Part shown: piece by piece, positions 23,137 through 23,231 of the stretch | Position numbering within the stretch: the first letter of the stretch is position 1 | Layout: each line of letters opens with the position of its first letter | Origin: Lysobacterales bacterium | Lineage (GTDB): Bacteria; Pseudomonadota; Gammaproteobacteria; Xanthomonadales; SZUA-36 | NCBI GenBank assembly: GCA_009692275.1 | Contig: SHZL01000009.1 | Span: 1 to 23,231, forward strand | Direction of reading: 5' to 3' | Length of the DNA stretch: 23,231 nt | Notes under the pieces: model-generated | What the model saw: only the letters and a program-made list of their open reading frames with translations | Told to the model about the DNA's origin: nothing | Databases searched by the model: none | Made by a program: the position numbers and the translations under genes

Positions 23137-23231
23137 GTACATTGACACCCGATCGAGGCCAGACTTCTCGCGCGAGCGCCGCCGGCATGGCCCTTGCCAG
23201 GGCGCTGCTCTTCGCGGGCGCCGCCTTGGCC
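23133..23231 (+). CDS. Start of an unidentified gene, cut by window end
   Basis: The ATG at 23133 has a strong AAGGAGG 10 bases upstream and overlaps the preceding stop by 4 bases. Thirty-three codons are visible: a polar start (MSTLTPDRGQTSRAS) followed by a hydrophobic stretch (MALARALLFAGAALA) that could be a signal peptide or a first transmembrane helix. Too little remains to name a family. Confidence 0.6.
   Translation, partial: MSTLTPDRGQTSRASAAGMALARALLFAGAALA

Noticed and set aside
1..23231. CRISPR array, tRNA, rRNA, intact insertion sequence or phage genes
   Set aside because: No regularly spaced repeats, cloverleaf, transposase or phage structural motif was found on reading both strands.

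Overview
The window looks like chromosomal DNA from a Gram-negative proteobacterium, most likely an environmental (possibly marine) gammaproteobacterium. The grounds are a full-length TonB-dependent outer-membrane receptor, periplasmic or lipoprotein-type amidohydrolases, a TPR-sulfotransferase, GC-rich coding sequence and tightly packed operons with ATGA/GTGA overlaps. The taxonomic guess is inference. No rRNA, tRNA, CRISPR array or intact transposase was seen.

Left block (1-10525), amino-acid or amide metabolism. Two related metal-dependent amidohydrolases are divergently transcribed (1-1150 minus, cut by the window edge; 1412-3499 plus, putative lipoprotein). The plus-strand gene is followed by an alpha-oxoamine-synthase-like PLP enzyme (3526-4677), a class V aminotransferase/cysteine-desulfurase-like enzyme overlapping it by 4 bases (4674-6416), and a third secreted amidohydrolase (6533-7999). 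A short hairpin with a T run closes this run of genes. Facing it is a trans-sulfuration-family PLP enzyme (8156-9925 minus) with a long N-terminal extension. It is divergent from an Lrp/AsnC regulator (10046-10525) across an AT-rich spacer holding a perfect 7-bp inverted repeat. The arrangement resembles a methionine-gamma-lyase/Lrp-type unit. A plausible but untested reading is extracytoplasmic hydrolysis of amide-linked amino acids followed by PLP-dependent, partly sulfur-linked, metabolism.

Middle block (10647-12058), toxin-antitoxin island. A vapBC-type pair (PIN toxin and upstream antitoxin) has an 18-bp operator-like palindrome. A REP-like hairpin follows. Then comes a parDE-type pair whose antitoxin is intact but whose toxin has lost its middle and its frame.

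Next block (12225-16890 minus), a three-gene operon for a 2-oxoacid (probably 2-oxoglutarate):ferredoxin/NADP oxidoreductase. It encodes a GltD-like flavin/Fe-S protein with ferredoxin domains, a gamma-alpha fusion subunit and the TPP-binding beta subunit. Both internal junctions overlap.

Right block (17047-23231). A TPR-sulfotransferase (plus strand) converges on a minus-strand unit of a TonB-dependent receptor followed by an unrecognised beta-propeller-like protein. At their junction, 15 bp including the receptor's stop codon is repeated three times. Divergent from the receptor are a short MAPEG-like membrane ORF and the start of a further gene that overlaps it by 4 bases and runs off the window.
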